From contig CAYGVJ010000029.1 of the NCBI GenBank assembly GCA_964353255.1, forward strand, positions 1 to 42,832: a DNA stretch of 42,832 bases. The letters run 5' to 3'. Both the position numbers and the translations under genes were made by a program. Below the pieces are notes generated by a model, which did not search any database, was not told where the DNA came from, and saw nothing but the letters and a program-made list of their open reading frames with translations. The stretch is from VFZS01 sp964353255 (GTDB lineage Bacteria > Acidobacteriota > Terriglobia > Bryobacterales > Bryobacteraceae). Below, in pieces: positions 23,240 through 32,121 of the stretch. Each line of letters opens with the position of its first letter. The stretch's first letter is position 1.

Positions 23240-25561
23240 ATGTTGAAGCAATCCACGACCTTCCTTCTGTTTGCGGCCGCACTTCTGGCCCAGCCCGCCC
23301 CTGACCCCTTCGACCCCGCCCTCTTCAAAGACCCTCCGGCCGAGTATCGCGGACACGCCATGTGGGGCTTCAACCTGTCCAAATTGACCGAAGACGCCGT
23401 CGTTTCCGGCATCCGAAACATGGCGAAAACTCAGCACGGCGGCTTCTTCATCGAGGCCACCGCGGGCCCGACGACCGGCCTCTCGGAAGCCTATCTGAAG
23501 CTTTCCCGAAGGAAGCCCAGCGACGAAGGAGTCGTATACCTCAGCGACGAGTATTTCCGTTTCTACAAGCTCGCCCTCGAGGAGGCCCGGAAGAACGGCC
23601 TATCCGTCCTCCTCTATGACGACTGGTCGTTTCCCACCGGCACCGTGGCGGGCCAGCTCTACTCGAAGCACCCGCAGCACGTCGCCAAGATCCTCGAAAT
23701 GACGGAAAAGGACGTGACCGGACCGTCCCAGACCGAGCTGGCGATCCCCGAGGGTATATACCTCGGCGCCGTGATGATGAACCGGGACACCTTCCAGCTT
23801 ATCGACGCGAGCGACCGGCGCACCCAGGCCAACCGTGTCATCTTCCGGGCGCCGAAGGGTAACTGGAAACTAATGGTTTTCTATCTGGCTGTTGGCAAAG
23901 CGCGGTTCGTGGACTATCTCGACGAGACCGCCATGGACGTCTTCATCTCCATGAGTTACCAGAAGTACTACGACAATGTCGGAAGCTACTTCGGGAACCT
24001 GATCCGGACGTCTTTCTTCGACGAGCCCGCCATGCACAATGCCGACGGCCGCATGTGGACCCCGGCTTTCAACGCCAACTTTCAGAAGAAATACGGCTAC
24101 TCGCCGATGAAGTACTACCCCGCCCTCTGGTACGACATCGGCCCCCAAACCGCCGCCGCCCGCAATGCCCTGTTCGGTTTCCGCGCCCAGCTCTACGCCG
24201 ACAACTTCGTCAAAAAGCTCGGCCAGTGGTGTGCCGCCCACGGCATCCAGCTCGGCGGCCATTTCGACCAGGAGGAGATCGTCAATCCCGTTCCGGTCAA
24301 CGGCGACCTGATGAAGCTGTTCGAGCACCAGGGCGTTCCGGGCGTTGACGACATCTGGTGGTACGGGCGGTCCAATCCGGCCTACAAGATCGTGACCTCT
24401 GCGGCCTTCAACTACGACAAGCCCGTCTGCCTGGCCGAAACCTATGCGGCATATTTCAAGCTCGACGAGAAGATTGCCTTTCAGGCGACGATGGACCAGT
24501 ACGCCATGGGCATTAACTTCCAGGTGCCGGCCTCGTCCCGGGCGCGGCATTCCAAGGTCGCGGAGCTTAATCAGTACGTCGGCCGGCTGAGCTACCTGCT
24601 CCAGCATGGCCGGCACGTGGCCGATGTCGCCGTGCTTTATCCGATCGCCGCGCTTCAATCGGCGTACAAGTTCGTCGGCGGCCAGCAGTCCGCCCGGTCG
24701 GCCGATGAGCCACCTCCGCAGATCTTTAGCGGAGCCTACGCGCGGGAGGGAGGTCTGGCGCCTGCGGAGATCGACTACCAGGACATCGGCGAGGCGCTCT
24801 ACCGCGGGCTGCGCGTGGATTACACTTATCTCCACCCCGAAGTCCTGGTGAACCGATGCATCGTCGAAAAGCCGAAGCTGGTTCTGAACAACCGTGAGAA
24901 CCGCGAGGAATACGCCGTGTTGATCCTTCCCGGCGGGGACACTCTTTCCGCCGCCGCCGCGGCCAAGATCAAGGAGTTCTACGACCAGGGCGGGACGGTA
25001 ATCGCCACCCGCCGGCTGCCCGCCCGGTCGGCGGAGTTCGGGCGAGACAAGGAAGTGCAGCGGGTGGTCGCTCAAGTTTTCGGCGTCCCTGTGGACGGTC
25101 CCTTGAATGCCGACGTCCGGCGCGCCCAGGACCGGACGAACTACCACGTTTTCTGGTATTACGTCAAGCGCAACCAAGCCGGCGGACAGGCGTTCTTCCT
25201 GCCCAACTCCGATCCTTGGCTGCTGGACTTTACCTTGAAACAAGCGCTTCCGGTGCGGGATGTGGATATTCAGGAGCCGATGTGGCTGTTGAAGAGAGGC
25301 CCGGACTACGACGGCGCTCTCACTTACATCCACAAAGTCAAAAACGGCCGCGACATTTACTTCTTCGCCAACTCGTCCGACAAACCCGTGGACACCAAGG
25401 TGGTCTTGCGCGGCCGGAAGACGCTGAGGATCTGGAACCCTCACACCGGGGGACAGGAGCAGGCCGAGCTCGCCTACGGGGAAGCGAGCGGCCAGCCGGT
25501 GACGACGGTGCGGCTTGTCCTGCCGCCGGTCTCGTCCCTATTCTATGTACAGGAGCAATAG
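23240..25561 (+). CDS. GH106-like glycoside hydrolase (alpha-L-rhamnosidase type)
   Basis: A 773-residue secreted protein. ATG 23240 is preferred over ATG 23228 because GGAG (23230-23233) sits six bases ahead and the signal peptide MLKQSTTFLLFAAALLAQPA then begins cleanly. The barrel region has YRGHAMWGFNLSKL, GLSVLLYDDWSFPTGTV, RTSFFDEPAMHNADG (candidate acidic residue E in FFDEP), GHFDQEEIVNPVPVNGD and GVDDIWWYG. The C-terminus has a beta-type end. The pattern fits the GH106 rhamnosidase/related hydrolases but the protein is shorter than the usual ~1000 residues, lacking the large C-terminal domains. The TAG stop abuts the ATG of the protease gene. Confidence 0.7.
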   Translation: MLKQSTTFLLFAAALLAQPAPDPFDPALFKDPPAEYRGHAMWGFNLSKLTEDAVVSGIRNMAKTQHGGFFIEATAGPTTGLSEAYLKLSRRKPSDEGVVYLSDEYFRFYKLALEEARKNGLSVLLYDDWSFPTGTVAGQLYSKHPQHVAKILEMTEKDVTGPSQTELAIPEGIYLGAVMMNRDTFQLIDASDRRTQANRVIFRAPKGNWKLMVFYLAVGKARFVDYLDETAMDVFISMSYQKYYDNVGSYFGNLIRTSFFDEPAMHNADGRMWTPAFNANFQKKYGYSPMKYYPALWYDIGPQTAAARNALFGFRAQLYADNFVKKLGQWCAAHGIQLGGHFDQEEIVNPVPVNGDLMKLFEHQGVPGVDDIWWYGRSNPAYKIVTSAAFNYDKPVCLAETYAAYFKLDEKIAFQATMDQYAMGINFQVPASSRARHSKVAELNQYVGRLSYLLQHGRHVADVAVLYPIAALQSAYKFVGGQQSARSADEPPPQIFSGAYAREGGLAPAEIDYQDIGEALYRGLRVDYTYLHPEVLVNRCIVEKPKLVLNNRENREEYAVLILPGGDTLSAAAAAKIKEFYDQGGTVIATRRLPARSAEFGRDKEVQRVVAQVFGVPVDGPLNADVRRAQDRTNYHVFWYYVKRNQAGGQAFFLPNSDPWLLDFTLKQALPVRDVDIQEPMWLLKRGPDYDGALTYIHKVKNGRDIYFFANSSDKPVDTKVVLRGRKTLRIWNPHTGGQEQAELAYGEASGQPVTTVRLVLPPVSSLFYVQEQ

Positions 25562-28500
25562 ATGCTACGCCTTTTATTATTGCTGACCCTTCTGTTCGGC
25601 TCTCTCCAACTGAGCCTGGCCGCCGCCGACCAGCCGGTCCTGTTCCAGCAGCCGGCCCTCAGCCGGACCCACATCGTCTTCCGGTACGCCGGCGACCTGT
25701 GGAGCGTCCCCCGCGCGGGCGGCGAGGCGCGCCGGCTCACTACCGCGCCCGGAGAGGAAGGCGCGCCCTGGTTCTCTCCCGACGGCCAGTCGATCGCCTT
25801 CACCGGTGAATACGACGGCAACACCGACGTCTTCCTCGTCCCGGCCGCCGGCGGCGTCCCCCGCCGCCTCACCTGGCACCCCGGCGCCGACGTCGCCCTC
25901 GGCTGGAGCCGCGACGGCAAGCGCGTGCTGTTCCGCTCCGCGCGCGCCAGCTACTCCCGCTTCAACCGCCTGTTCACCCTCCCGGCCGACGGCGTCTTCC
26001 CCGAGGAGCTGCCGCTGCCCATGGCCGAAGAAGGCTCCTTCTCCCCCGACGGCTCCCAGATCGCCTACGTGCCCCTGGCCCGGGCCTTCGGCACCTGGAA
26101 GCGCTACCGCGGAGGCCGCACCACGCCCATCTGGATCGCGCGCCTTTCCGACTCCAGCATCGAGAAGATCCCGCGCGACAATTCCAACGACTTCTGCCCC
26201 ATGTGGGTCGATCACCGCATCTTCTTCCTCTCGGACCGCAACGGGCCCGTCACGCTGTTCTCCTACGACACCAAGACCCGCAAAGTCGCCCAGGTCCTCC
26301 CCAACACCGGCTTCGATTTGAAAAACGCCTCGACCGGCCCGGATGCCATCGTCTACGAGCAGTTCGGCGGTATCTATTTGTTCGACCTCAAGTCGCAGAA
26401 GCCCCGGAGCGTCGAGATCACCCTCAGCGGCGACATGCCCGAGGTGCGGCCGCGCCTCGAGCGACTCGCCAACCGCATCACTGCCGCTACGATTTCCCCC
26501 ACCGGCGCTCGCGCCCTGTTCGAGGCCCGCGGCGAGATCCTCACCGTGCCCGCCGAGAAAGGCGATTGCCGCAACCTCACCAACACCCCGGGCGTGGCCG
26601 AGCGCAACCCCTCCTGGTCGCCGGACGGCAACTGGATCGCCTACTTCTCCGACGCCTCCGGCGAGTACGAGCTGCACGTGCGCGAGCACACCGGCGCCGG
26701 CGACATCCGCAAATTCCGGCTCAGCGACCCGCCGACTTACTACTACACCCCCGTCTGGTCGCCCGACAGCAAGAAGATCGCCTTCACTGACAAGAAACTC
26801 AGCCTCTCTTACCTGGAACTCGCCACCGGCCGAACCGCCCGCGTGGACACCGATCGCTTCGACGGGCCCCGCCGCATCTCCCACGTCGCCTGGTCCCCGG
26901 ACAGCCAGTGGCTCGCTTACACCAAGCAGCTTCGCAACACCTTGCGCGCGGTTTTCCTGTACTCCCTGGACGCCAGGCAGCCGCATCAGATCACTGACGG
27001 CATGAGCGACGCCATGCTCCCCGTCTTCGATCGCGACGGCAAGCACCTCTACTTTCTGGCCAGCACCGAGACCGGGCTCACCCTCGGCTGGCGCGATATG
27101 TCCGGCGTCTTGCGCCCGGTGACCTCCAGCGTCTACGTCGTCGTGCTGCGCAAGGACTTGCCCTCGCCGCTGGCGCCGGAGAGCGACGAAGAGAAAGCCG
27201 AGGAGCCGAAGAAGCCCGAGGAAACCAAGAAAGCCGAGGAGGCCAAGAAGGCTGCCGAGAAGCCCCCCGAGGTCAAGATCGACTTCGACAACATCGAACA
27301 GCGCATCCTGGCTTTGCCCGTCCCCGCGCGCAGCTACACCTACCTGGTCGCAGGCAAAACCGGCGTGCTGTTCCTTCTCGAGTCGCCGTTCACGGTCGGC
27401 GCGCCCGCGGGCCCTCCCGGACGGGTTCTCTACAAGTTCGAGCTCAAGACCCGCAAGACGGATAAGGTCCTCGAGGGCCTCGGCGCCTTCGAGCTTTCCG
27501 CCAACGGCGAGAAGATGCTCTACCGCCAGGGGCAGCAGTGGATCATTGCCTCGACTTCACAACCTCCCAAACCCGGCGAGGGCGTGCTCAAACTGGACGG
27601 CATGGAAGCCCGCGTCGAACCTCTCACCGAGTGGCGGCAGATGTACCGCGAAGCCTGGCGCATCCAGCGCGATTTCTTCTACGACCCCAATCTCCATGGC
27701 CTCAATCTGGCAGCCATGATGAAGCGCTACGAGCCGTTCCTGGAAGCCGTCTCCAGCCGCTCGGACCTGAATTACCTCTTCTCGGAGATGATGGGCGAGT
27801 TCACCGCCAGCCATCTGGGCGTAGGCGGCGGCTCGATGCCCGAAGTGCGCCGGGTTCGCGGCGGGCTGCTGGGCGCCGATTATCGCCTCGAGAACGGCCG
27901 CTACCGTTTCGCCCGCGTCTACAGCGGTGAGAACTGGAACCCGCAGCTCCGCGCGCCGCTCACCCAGCCCGGAGTCAACGTCGTCGCCGGCGAGTACCTG
28001 CTCGCCGTCGATGGCCGGGAACTGCGCGCCTCGGACAACATCTTCAGCTTCTTCGAAGCGACCACCGGCAAGCAGGTGGTTCTCAAGGTTGGCCCTGACC
28101 CCGGCGGCGCCAACGCGCGCGAGGTGACCGTCATCCCCATGGAGAGTGAGACCACGCTCCGCAACCTGGCCTGGATCGAGGGCAACCGGCGCAAGGTCGA
28201 TCAACTGAGCGGCGGCCGCCTGGCCTATGTCTACCTCCCCGATACCGCCATGGGCGGCTATACCAACTTCAACCGCTACTACTTCGCCCAGGTCGGCAAG
28301 GCGGGCGCCATCATCGACGAGCGCTTCAACGCCGGCGGACTGCAACCCGACTACATCCTCGATTACCTGCGCCGGCCGCTGCTGCACTACCGCACCATGC
28401 GCGAGGGCGAAGACATCACCGGGCCGCTGGCCGGAATCTTCGGCCCCAAGGCCATGCTCATCAACGAATACGCCGGCTCCGGCGGCGACACTATGCCCTG

Positions 28501-28828
28501 GTACTTCCGCAAGGGCGGCGTCGGCCCCCTCATTGGCAAGCGGACCTGGGGCGGCCTGGTGGGCGGCCTGGGCGGCTACCCCTCGTTGATGGACGGCGGC
28601 GTGGTGAACCCGCCCTCGGTCGCTTTCTGGGACCCCGACAAGCGCGAATGGGTCGCCGAGAACGTGGGCATCGCCGCGGATATCGAAGTCGAGCACGACC
28701 CGAAAGCCGTGCGCGAAGGCCGCGATCCGCAGCTCGAGAAGGCCGTCGAGGTCGTCCTGGAGGCGCTCCGCAACAACCCGCCCTCCAAGCACGCCCGCCC
28801 CCCCTTCCCTAACTACCACAAGCCGTAA
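25562..28828 (+). CDS. Tricorn-type S41 family protease
   Basis: A 1088-residue secreted protease close in length to archaeal tricorn. AGGAG (25550-25554) precedes ATG 25562. After the signal peptide there are two beta-propeller blocks rich in TolB/WD-like blades (APWFSPDGQSIAFTGEYDGN, NPSWSPDGNWIAYFS, VWSPDSKKIAFTD). A highly charged Glu/Lys linker (~540-575) follows, then a helical core, a PDZ-like region (~800-870) and the catalytic S41 domain with INEYAGSGGDTMPWYFRKG (nucleophile S973). Tricorn proteases trim peptides to shorter ones. Here it would act in the periplasm or outside, next to carbohydrate enzymes, suggesting breakdown of glycosylated protein-polymer material. Confidence 0.9.
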   Translation: MLRLLLLLTLLFGSLQLSLAAADQPVLFQQPALSRTHIVFRYAGDLWSVPRAGGEARRLTTAPGEEGAPWFSPDGQSIAFTGEYDGNTDVFLVPAAGGVPRRLTWHPGADVALGWSRDGKRVLFRSARASYSRFNRLFTLPADGVFPEELPLPMAEEGSFSPDGSQIAYVPLARAFGTWKRYRGGRTTPIWIARLSDSSIEKIPRDNSNDFCPMWVDHRIFFLSDRNGPVTLFSYDTKTRKVAQVLPNTGFDLKNASTGPDAIVYEQFGGIYLFDLKSQKPRSVEITLSGDMPEVRPRLERLANRITAATISPTGARALFEARGEILTVPAEKGDCRNLTNTPGVAERNPSWSPDGNWIAYFSDASGEYELHVREHTGAGDIRKFRLSDPPTYYYTPVWSPDSKKIAFTDKKLSLSYLELATGRTARVDTDRFDGPRRISHVAWSPDSQWLAYTKQLRNTLRAVFLYSLDARQPHQITDGMSDAMLPVFDRDGKHLYFLASTETGLTLGWRDMSGVLRPVTSSVYVVVLRKDLPSPLAPESDEEKAEEPKKPEETKKAEEAKKAAEKPPEVKIDFDNIEQRILALPVPARSYTYLVAGKTGVLFLLESPFTVGAPAGPPGRVLYKFELKTRKTDKVLEGLGAFELSANGEKMLYRQGQQWIIASTSQPPKPGEGVLKLDGMEARVEPLTEWRQMYREAWRIQRDFFYDPNLHGLNLAAMMKRYEPFLEAVSSRSDLNYLFSEMMGEFTASHLGVGGGSMPEVRRVRGGLLGADYRLENGRYRFARVYSGENWNPQLRAPLTQPGVNVVAGEYLLAVDGRELRASDNIFSFFEATTGKQVVLKVGPDPGGANAREVTVIPMESETTLRNLAWIEGNRRKVDQLSGGRLAYVYLPDTAMGGYTNFNRYYFAQVGKAGAIIDERFNAGGLQPDYILDYLRRPLLHYRTMREGEDITGPLAGIFGPKAMLINEYAGSGGDTMPWYFRKGGVGPLIGKRTWGGLVGGLGGYPSLMDGGVVNPPSVAFWDPDKREWVAENVGIAADIEVEHDPKAVREGRDPQLEKAVEVVLEALRNNPPSKHARPPFPNYHKP

Positions 28829-28860
28829 ACCGGGGACGGTCCGCCTGTTTCCCGATTTCG
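28829..28860. repeat. REP-like single arm after the tricorn gene
   Basis: Immediately after the TAA stop, CCGGGGACGGTCCGCC runs on to TGTTTCCCG. It shares the layout (CGGGGAC, then CC and a T-run, then CG) of the REPIN arms at 9790-9888, but with no matching second arm nearby. It may be a decayed relative. It contains the small GGAC-GTCC dyad; no T-run terminator is seen. Confidence 0.35.
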
Positions 28861-28885
28861 CCCCGCAAGGGCTGCGCCGCCTGCG

Positions 28886-30481
28886 TTAATCGGATACCCT
28901 CTTCAGCGGCGTGCCGCCTCGCGGAGCAGCGCCTGCCCGCCCCCCCTCAAACACAAGATGTTCCGCTTCGCCCGCTGCCCCGCGCCGCCGCTTCAGCGCT
29001 TCCTTGATCAACCCCACAATCGCGCTCCTGTTTTCCGCCAGAAGTCGCAGCCAGGCCCCGGCGCCCTTCTGCGGGAAATAGATGCCGCGAAAGAACAATC
29101 GCGCGATCAAGTGGCTGATCTGGTAGGGCACTGGTTCGTGCCTCATCCAGTCCAGGGCTCTGCGGGTGGCTTCCGGAGTGTAGGAGTCGGTCCAAGCCTT
29201 ACGGATTTCATCCTCAACCTCCGGAATGGTCATCTTCAGAGGCGTGTGGGCCATGCGGAATGGTGAAAAGTCAAGCCAGTGCTTCGGACGTGTCAGCCGT
29301 CCTTCCTTCTGCAAACGGGCGTAGAGCGGCGTGGCCGGATATGGGGTGATCTGTCCAAAGACGGGCAACCCTGCCGGCCAGTCGCGAATCTGGCCGAGCG
29401 TACGTTCCGCAACCCCCGGCGTGTCGTTATCCAGGCCCAAGATGAACGCGGTGATCGCGTAAATGTTGCGCCGGGCCAATCGTTCCAGGACGCCGGCGTA
29501 CTCGCCGGGCTTGCTGAAGCTCTTCTTTACGCTGGAGAGACTCTGCGGGTCCAGGGACTCCATGCCGATGAAGACCCACTTGGCCCCCGACTCCGCCATG
29601 AGGTCCACCAACTCTTCATCCCGCAGCAGGTTGGCGCTGACTTGCCCCACCCACGCCAACTGCGCACCCGCCCCGATGATGTCGCGGAGAAGCGACTTCG
29701 TGCGCTCCGCGCTGATCGCGAAGTTGTCGTCCACGAAGAACACGACGATCTTTCCGCGGGTCCGGCGCGCCAGCGCTTTTAGTCTCAGCATCTCTTCCAC
29801 AACGCTCTGGTTGGAGCGGAACCGGATCGAGTCGCCGAAGAATCCCGTCACCGTGCAGAACTCGCAACCGTAAGGGCAGCCGCGTCCGGACTCAACCGGG
29901 ATAATGTGAAACGTCTCCCACCCCACCCCAAAGTGCCTCATCAGCGGGCGCACGAAACGGGGAATCCGGTTGAACTGGTCGATGTCGAGGGAATCCCAAT
30001 GGATCTTCGGGTAGTCCTCCAGGATCGGTTTGCGGTCCTGGCCGAACGCATCCGTCGCCGCATACTCGGCCTTCAGTTCGCCGCGCGCCGCATCTTCGAC
30101 GATCCTCGCCCAGGTCTCGTCCGCCTCGCCAATCGCCACCGCGTCAGCATGGCGGGGCCCACCGTCGCGGCCCAGCGCTTCGGCCGGAACCGCGCTCACA
30201 TGCGGCCCACCCATCACCACCGGCACACCGGCCGCCCGGACGGCGTCCGCCACCCGGTAAGCCTTCGCGATCATGCGGGTCATCGCCCCAATGCCCACCA
30301 GTCCGACATTCCTGGCCCGCACGAACCCCACGACTTCGGCATCGCTCATCGGCTGCGTGTTCCCATCGATCAACTCGACCTCGTGGCCCGGCGGCGTCAG
30401 CGCCTCCAGCAAGAACATCCATAAGTGCGGCATGAAGTTTCGGTTCACGCCGTTGTCGGGGTTGTACAGGAGGATTTTCAT
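28886..30481 (-). CDS. B12-binding domain radical SAM protein
   Basis: A 531-residue enzyme with a cobalamin-binding-like N-terminal Rossmann domain (KILLYNPDN, EVELIDGNTQPMSDAE, GVPVVMGGPHVSAVPAEAL). A radical SAM core follows with ESGRGCPYGCEFCTVTGFFG, whose C202, C206 and C209 would bind the 4Fe-4S cluster. Further motifs are VVFFVDDNFAISAERTKSLL, AKWVFIGMESLDPQSL and TPYPATPLYARL. The canonical B12 DxHxxG is absent from the N-terminal domain, so cobalamin may bind base-off without it. Family members are mainly methyltransferases or ring-modifying enzymes; the substrate is unknown. It is a single gene on this strand, and its C-terminal ~30 residues are low in complexity. Confidence 0.88.
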   Translation of the reverse strand: MKILLYNPDNGVNRNFMPHLWMFLLEALTPPGHEVELIDGNTQPMSDAEVVGFVRARNVGLVGIGAMTRMIAKAYRVADAVRAAGVPVVMGGPHVSAVPAEALGRDGGPRHADAVAIGEADETWARIVEDAARGELKAEYAATDAFGQDRKPILEDYPKIHWDSLDIDQFNRIPRFVRPLMRHFGVGWETFHIIPVESGRGCPYGCEFCTVTGFFGDSIRFRSNQSVVEEMLRLKALARRTRGKIVVFFVDDNFAISAERTKSLLRDIIGAGAQLAWVGQVSANLLRDEELVDLMAESGAKWVFIGMESLDPQSLSSVKKSFSKPGEYAGVLERLARRNIYAITAFILGLDNDTPGVAERTLGQIRDWPAGLPVFGQITPYPATPLYARLQKEGRLTRPKHWLDFSPFRMAHTPLKMTIPEVEDEIRKAWTDSYTPEATRRALDWMRHEPVPYQISHLIARLFFRGIYFPQKGAGAWLRLLAENRSAIVGLIKEALKRRRGAAGEAEHLVFEGGRAGAAPRGGTPLKRVSD

Positions 30482-30642
30482 CAGAGTTGCCCGCCTCTAA
30501 GCGCCGCCGGCCCTGCGCCGTCACCAGGGATGAATCGGACATCATACCACGCCCCGCTTCGTGTGTCCTCCCGCGCATCCGGCGCGTCAAAGCCCTGGGT
30601 AGCTGGGCCCGATGGAACCCGGCGCCGGAACTCCGTTCGTGG

Positions 30643-30648
30643 TAGACT
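30643..30648 (+). promoter_or_regulatory. -10 box TAGACT of the RRM gene
   Basis: TAGACT with 13 identical surrounding bases also found at 20157-20169. It would start a leader of roughly 80 bases before ATG 30734. No convincing -35 was seen. Confidence 0.35.
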
Positions 30649-30679
30649 TGAGGGGCGTTTGAATTGCCAGTCGAACCAC

Positions 30680-30696
30680 GCTGAGACCGACTCAGC
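30680..30696 (+). promoter_or_regulatory. Leader hairpin before the RRM gene
   Basis: GCTGAG-ACCGA-CTCAGC gives a 6-bp stem with a 5-base loop inside the predicted 5' leader. It could control stability or translation of the RNA-binding-protein mRNA. No known riboswitch or cold-box consensus was recognised. Confidence 0.25.
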
Positions 30697-30733
30697 CGGG
30701 GGAGGGTGGTTTCAACCGTCATAGGACCGTGAA

Positions 30734-31045
30734 ATGAAGAATATCTTTGTTGGCAACCTGGATTTCAGCGTCACCGAGGAAACCATCCGCTCGCTGTTCG
30801 AAAAGTTCGGCGCTGTCGATCGCGTGAATCTGGTTCGCGACCGGGATACGGGCCAACCCCGTGGTTTCGGCTTCGTTGAGATGCTGGATTCCGGCGAAGC
30901 GGAGCGCGCCATCACGGGACTGAACGGCACCATCCTGGGCAGCCGCGCCATTAACGTCAGCGAGGCCCGCCCCAGGGCCGAGCGCGCGGGGGGCTCCCGC
31001 GATGATCGCGGCGGACCATCCCGGCGGCGCGGGCCGCGCTGGTAG
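30734..31045 (+). CDS. RRM-domain RNA-binding protein
   Basis: A 103-residue single-RRM protein of the small bacterial/cyanobacterial type. RNP2 is KNIFVGNLDFSV at residues 2-13, and RNP1 RGFGFVEM is at ~44-51, both with the aromatic residues that stack on RNA bases. A Gly/Arg-rich tail of ~25 residues (RAERAGGSRDDRGGPSRRRG) follows, as in RNA-chaperone-like members. Such proteins bind single-stranded RNA and are often cold-induced. It is followed at 26 bases by a cold-shock-like gene, pointing to a shared RNA-handling task. Confidence 0.93.
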   Translation: MKNIFVGNLDFSVTEETIRSLFEKFGAVDRVNLVRDRDTGQPRGFGFVEMLDSGEAERAITGLNGTILGSRAINVSEARPRAERAGGSRDDRGGPSRRRGPRW

Positions 31046-31070
31046 GCCGGCCCGCGCGGGGCAGACCGTC

Positions 31071-31649
31071 GTGACCGGCACCATCGTGGAACTCGCCGCC
31101 GGCAGGCGCACCGGCGTCATCCGAACACCGGATGGATCTCGCGTGATTTTTTCCGCTTCGGCGGTTCTGGGTGACTTCGAGGCGCTGGCGGTCGGTCACC
31201 GCGTCAACTTCGACCTCGACCGCGCCTGGCCCGGCCGCAACGCCAGCCGGGTCCTGCGGGAACCGCCGGGCTCCGCCGCTCCCAGCAAACTCGACTCGCC
31301 TCCCGACCTGCGCTATACGGGCTTCGACCAGACCCAGAACGTCCGCACTTACCAATTCGAGGCCATCGCCAGCGGCTATTCCGTGCGCCGCTTCACCATC
31401 ACGGTAGACCTGCTGCTGTTGCTGAAACACCGCATCGGCGTACAGGACGCCCCGGCCCTGTGCTTGCGCAAGCTGGCCGCCGATCTTAGGAACTCCCCGG
31501 AGTCGCCACGGCACGAGCTCGACAACGAGGATCTGCTCGCGTTCGCTTTGTCCCGTGCAGCGGCCGTGCACCGGAAGAGGCCGGCCTTCGGCCACCGGCG
31601 CGGCGCACCGCCGCCCGGCCCCTGGAAACGTCCCCCCGAGGCGGGCTGA
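31071..31649 (+). CDS. Cold-shock-like domain protein with unknown C-terminal domain
   Basis: A 192-residue protein if begun at GTG 31071. An ATG at 31002 in the same frame would add 23 low-complexity residues overlapping the RRM gene. Residues ~1-60 look like a cold-shock OB fold: VTGTIVELAAGRRTGVIRTP, then RVIFSASAVLGDFEALAVGH and RVNFDLDRAWPGRNASRV. A linker and a second conserved-looking block follow (YTGFDQTQNVRTYQFEAIAS, SVRRFTITVDLLLLLKHRIG, APALCLRKLAADL), which I do not recognise. The basic tail is Arg/Pro-rich. The aromatic RNP residues of classic CspA are mostly absent. Confidence 0.6.
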   Translation: MTGTIVELAAGRRTGVIRTPDGSRVIFSASAVLGDFEALAVGHRVNFDLDRAWPGRNASRVLREPPGSAAPSKLDSPPDLRYTGFDQTQNVRTYQFEAIASGYSVRRFTITVDLLLLLKHRIGVQDAPALCLRKLAADLRNSPESPRHELDNEDLLAFALSRAAAVHRKRPAFGHRRGAPPPGPWKRPPEAG

Positions 31650-31681
31650 AGCATCTCGCAGCGCCGCCGCCCTGCCGGTTG

Positions 31682-31687
31682 TACACT
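31682..31687 (+). promoter_or_regulatory. -10 box TACACT of mscL
   Basis: TACACT lies 27 bases before the ATG at 31715, with a GGAGG (31701-31705) in between. No -35 is evident. Confidence 0.4.
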
Positions 31688-31714
31688 GGCTCCTGGGACT
31701 GGAGGACCAACCCC

Positions 31715-32119
31715 ATGCTGAAAGGCTTTAAGGAATTTGTTTTTCGCGGGAACGTCGTGGATCTGGCCGTCGCCGTACTCATGGGCGCTGCCTTCGGCGG
31801 CGTGGTCAACGCTCTCGTCAAGGGCCTGCTGACGCCGCTGATCGCCGCCATTGCCGGCAAGCCCGATTTCTCCGGGCTCTCCTTCACCCTCAACAACAGC
31901 AAGTTCCTTTACGGCGAGTTCATCAATGCCGTCGTGTCATTCCTGCTGGTGGCAACTGCTATCTACTTCTTCGTGGTGGCCCCGCTGAATGCGATCACGG
32001 CGCGTCTCCGCAAGGAGGCTCCGCCCCCGCCCCCATCCACGCGCCCCTGCCCCGAGTGCTTGAGCGAAATCCCGCTCCCCGCGCGCCGCTGCGCCCACTG
32101 CACCGCCGTGTTCGGATAA
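31715..32119 (+). CDS. mscL: Large-conductance mechanosensitive channel MscL
   Basis: A 134-residue inner-membrane channel that opens under turgor to release solutes. ATG 31715 follows GGAGG at nine bases; an upstream in-frame start is not supported. MLKGFKEFVFRGNVVDLAVAV starts TM1, and VVNALVKGLLTPLIAA closes it. TM2 is FINAVVSFLLVATAIYFFVV, after the periplasmic loop. The C-terminal part carries CPECLSEIPLPARRCAHC, two CxxC pairs that look like a zinc ribbon and replace the usual helical bundle. Such tails occur in several MscL proteins. The stop is only two bases from the stop of the convergent M14 gene. Confidence 0.95.
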   Translation: MLKGFKEFVFRGNVVDLAVAVLMGAAFGGVVNALVKGLLTPLIAAIAGKPDFSGLSFTLNNSKFLYGEFINAVVSFLLVATAIYFFVVAPLNAITARLRKEAPPPPPSTRPCPECLSEIPLPARRCAHCTAVFG

Positions 32120-32121
32120 AC

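Noticed and set aside
23870..25444. 524-codon open frame antisense to the GH106-like gene
   Set aside because: Same cause: a high-GC shadow of a well-supported gene, with no motif or ribosome binding site of its own.
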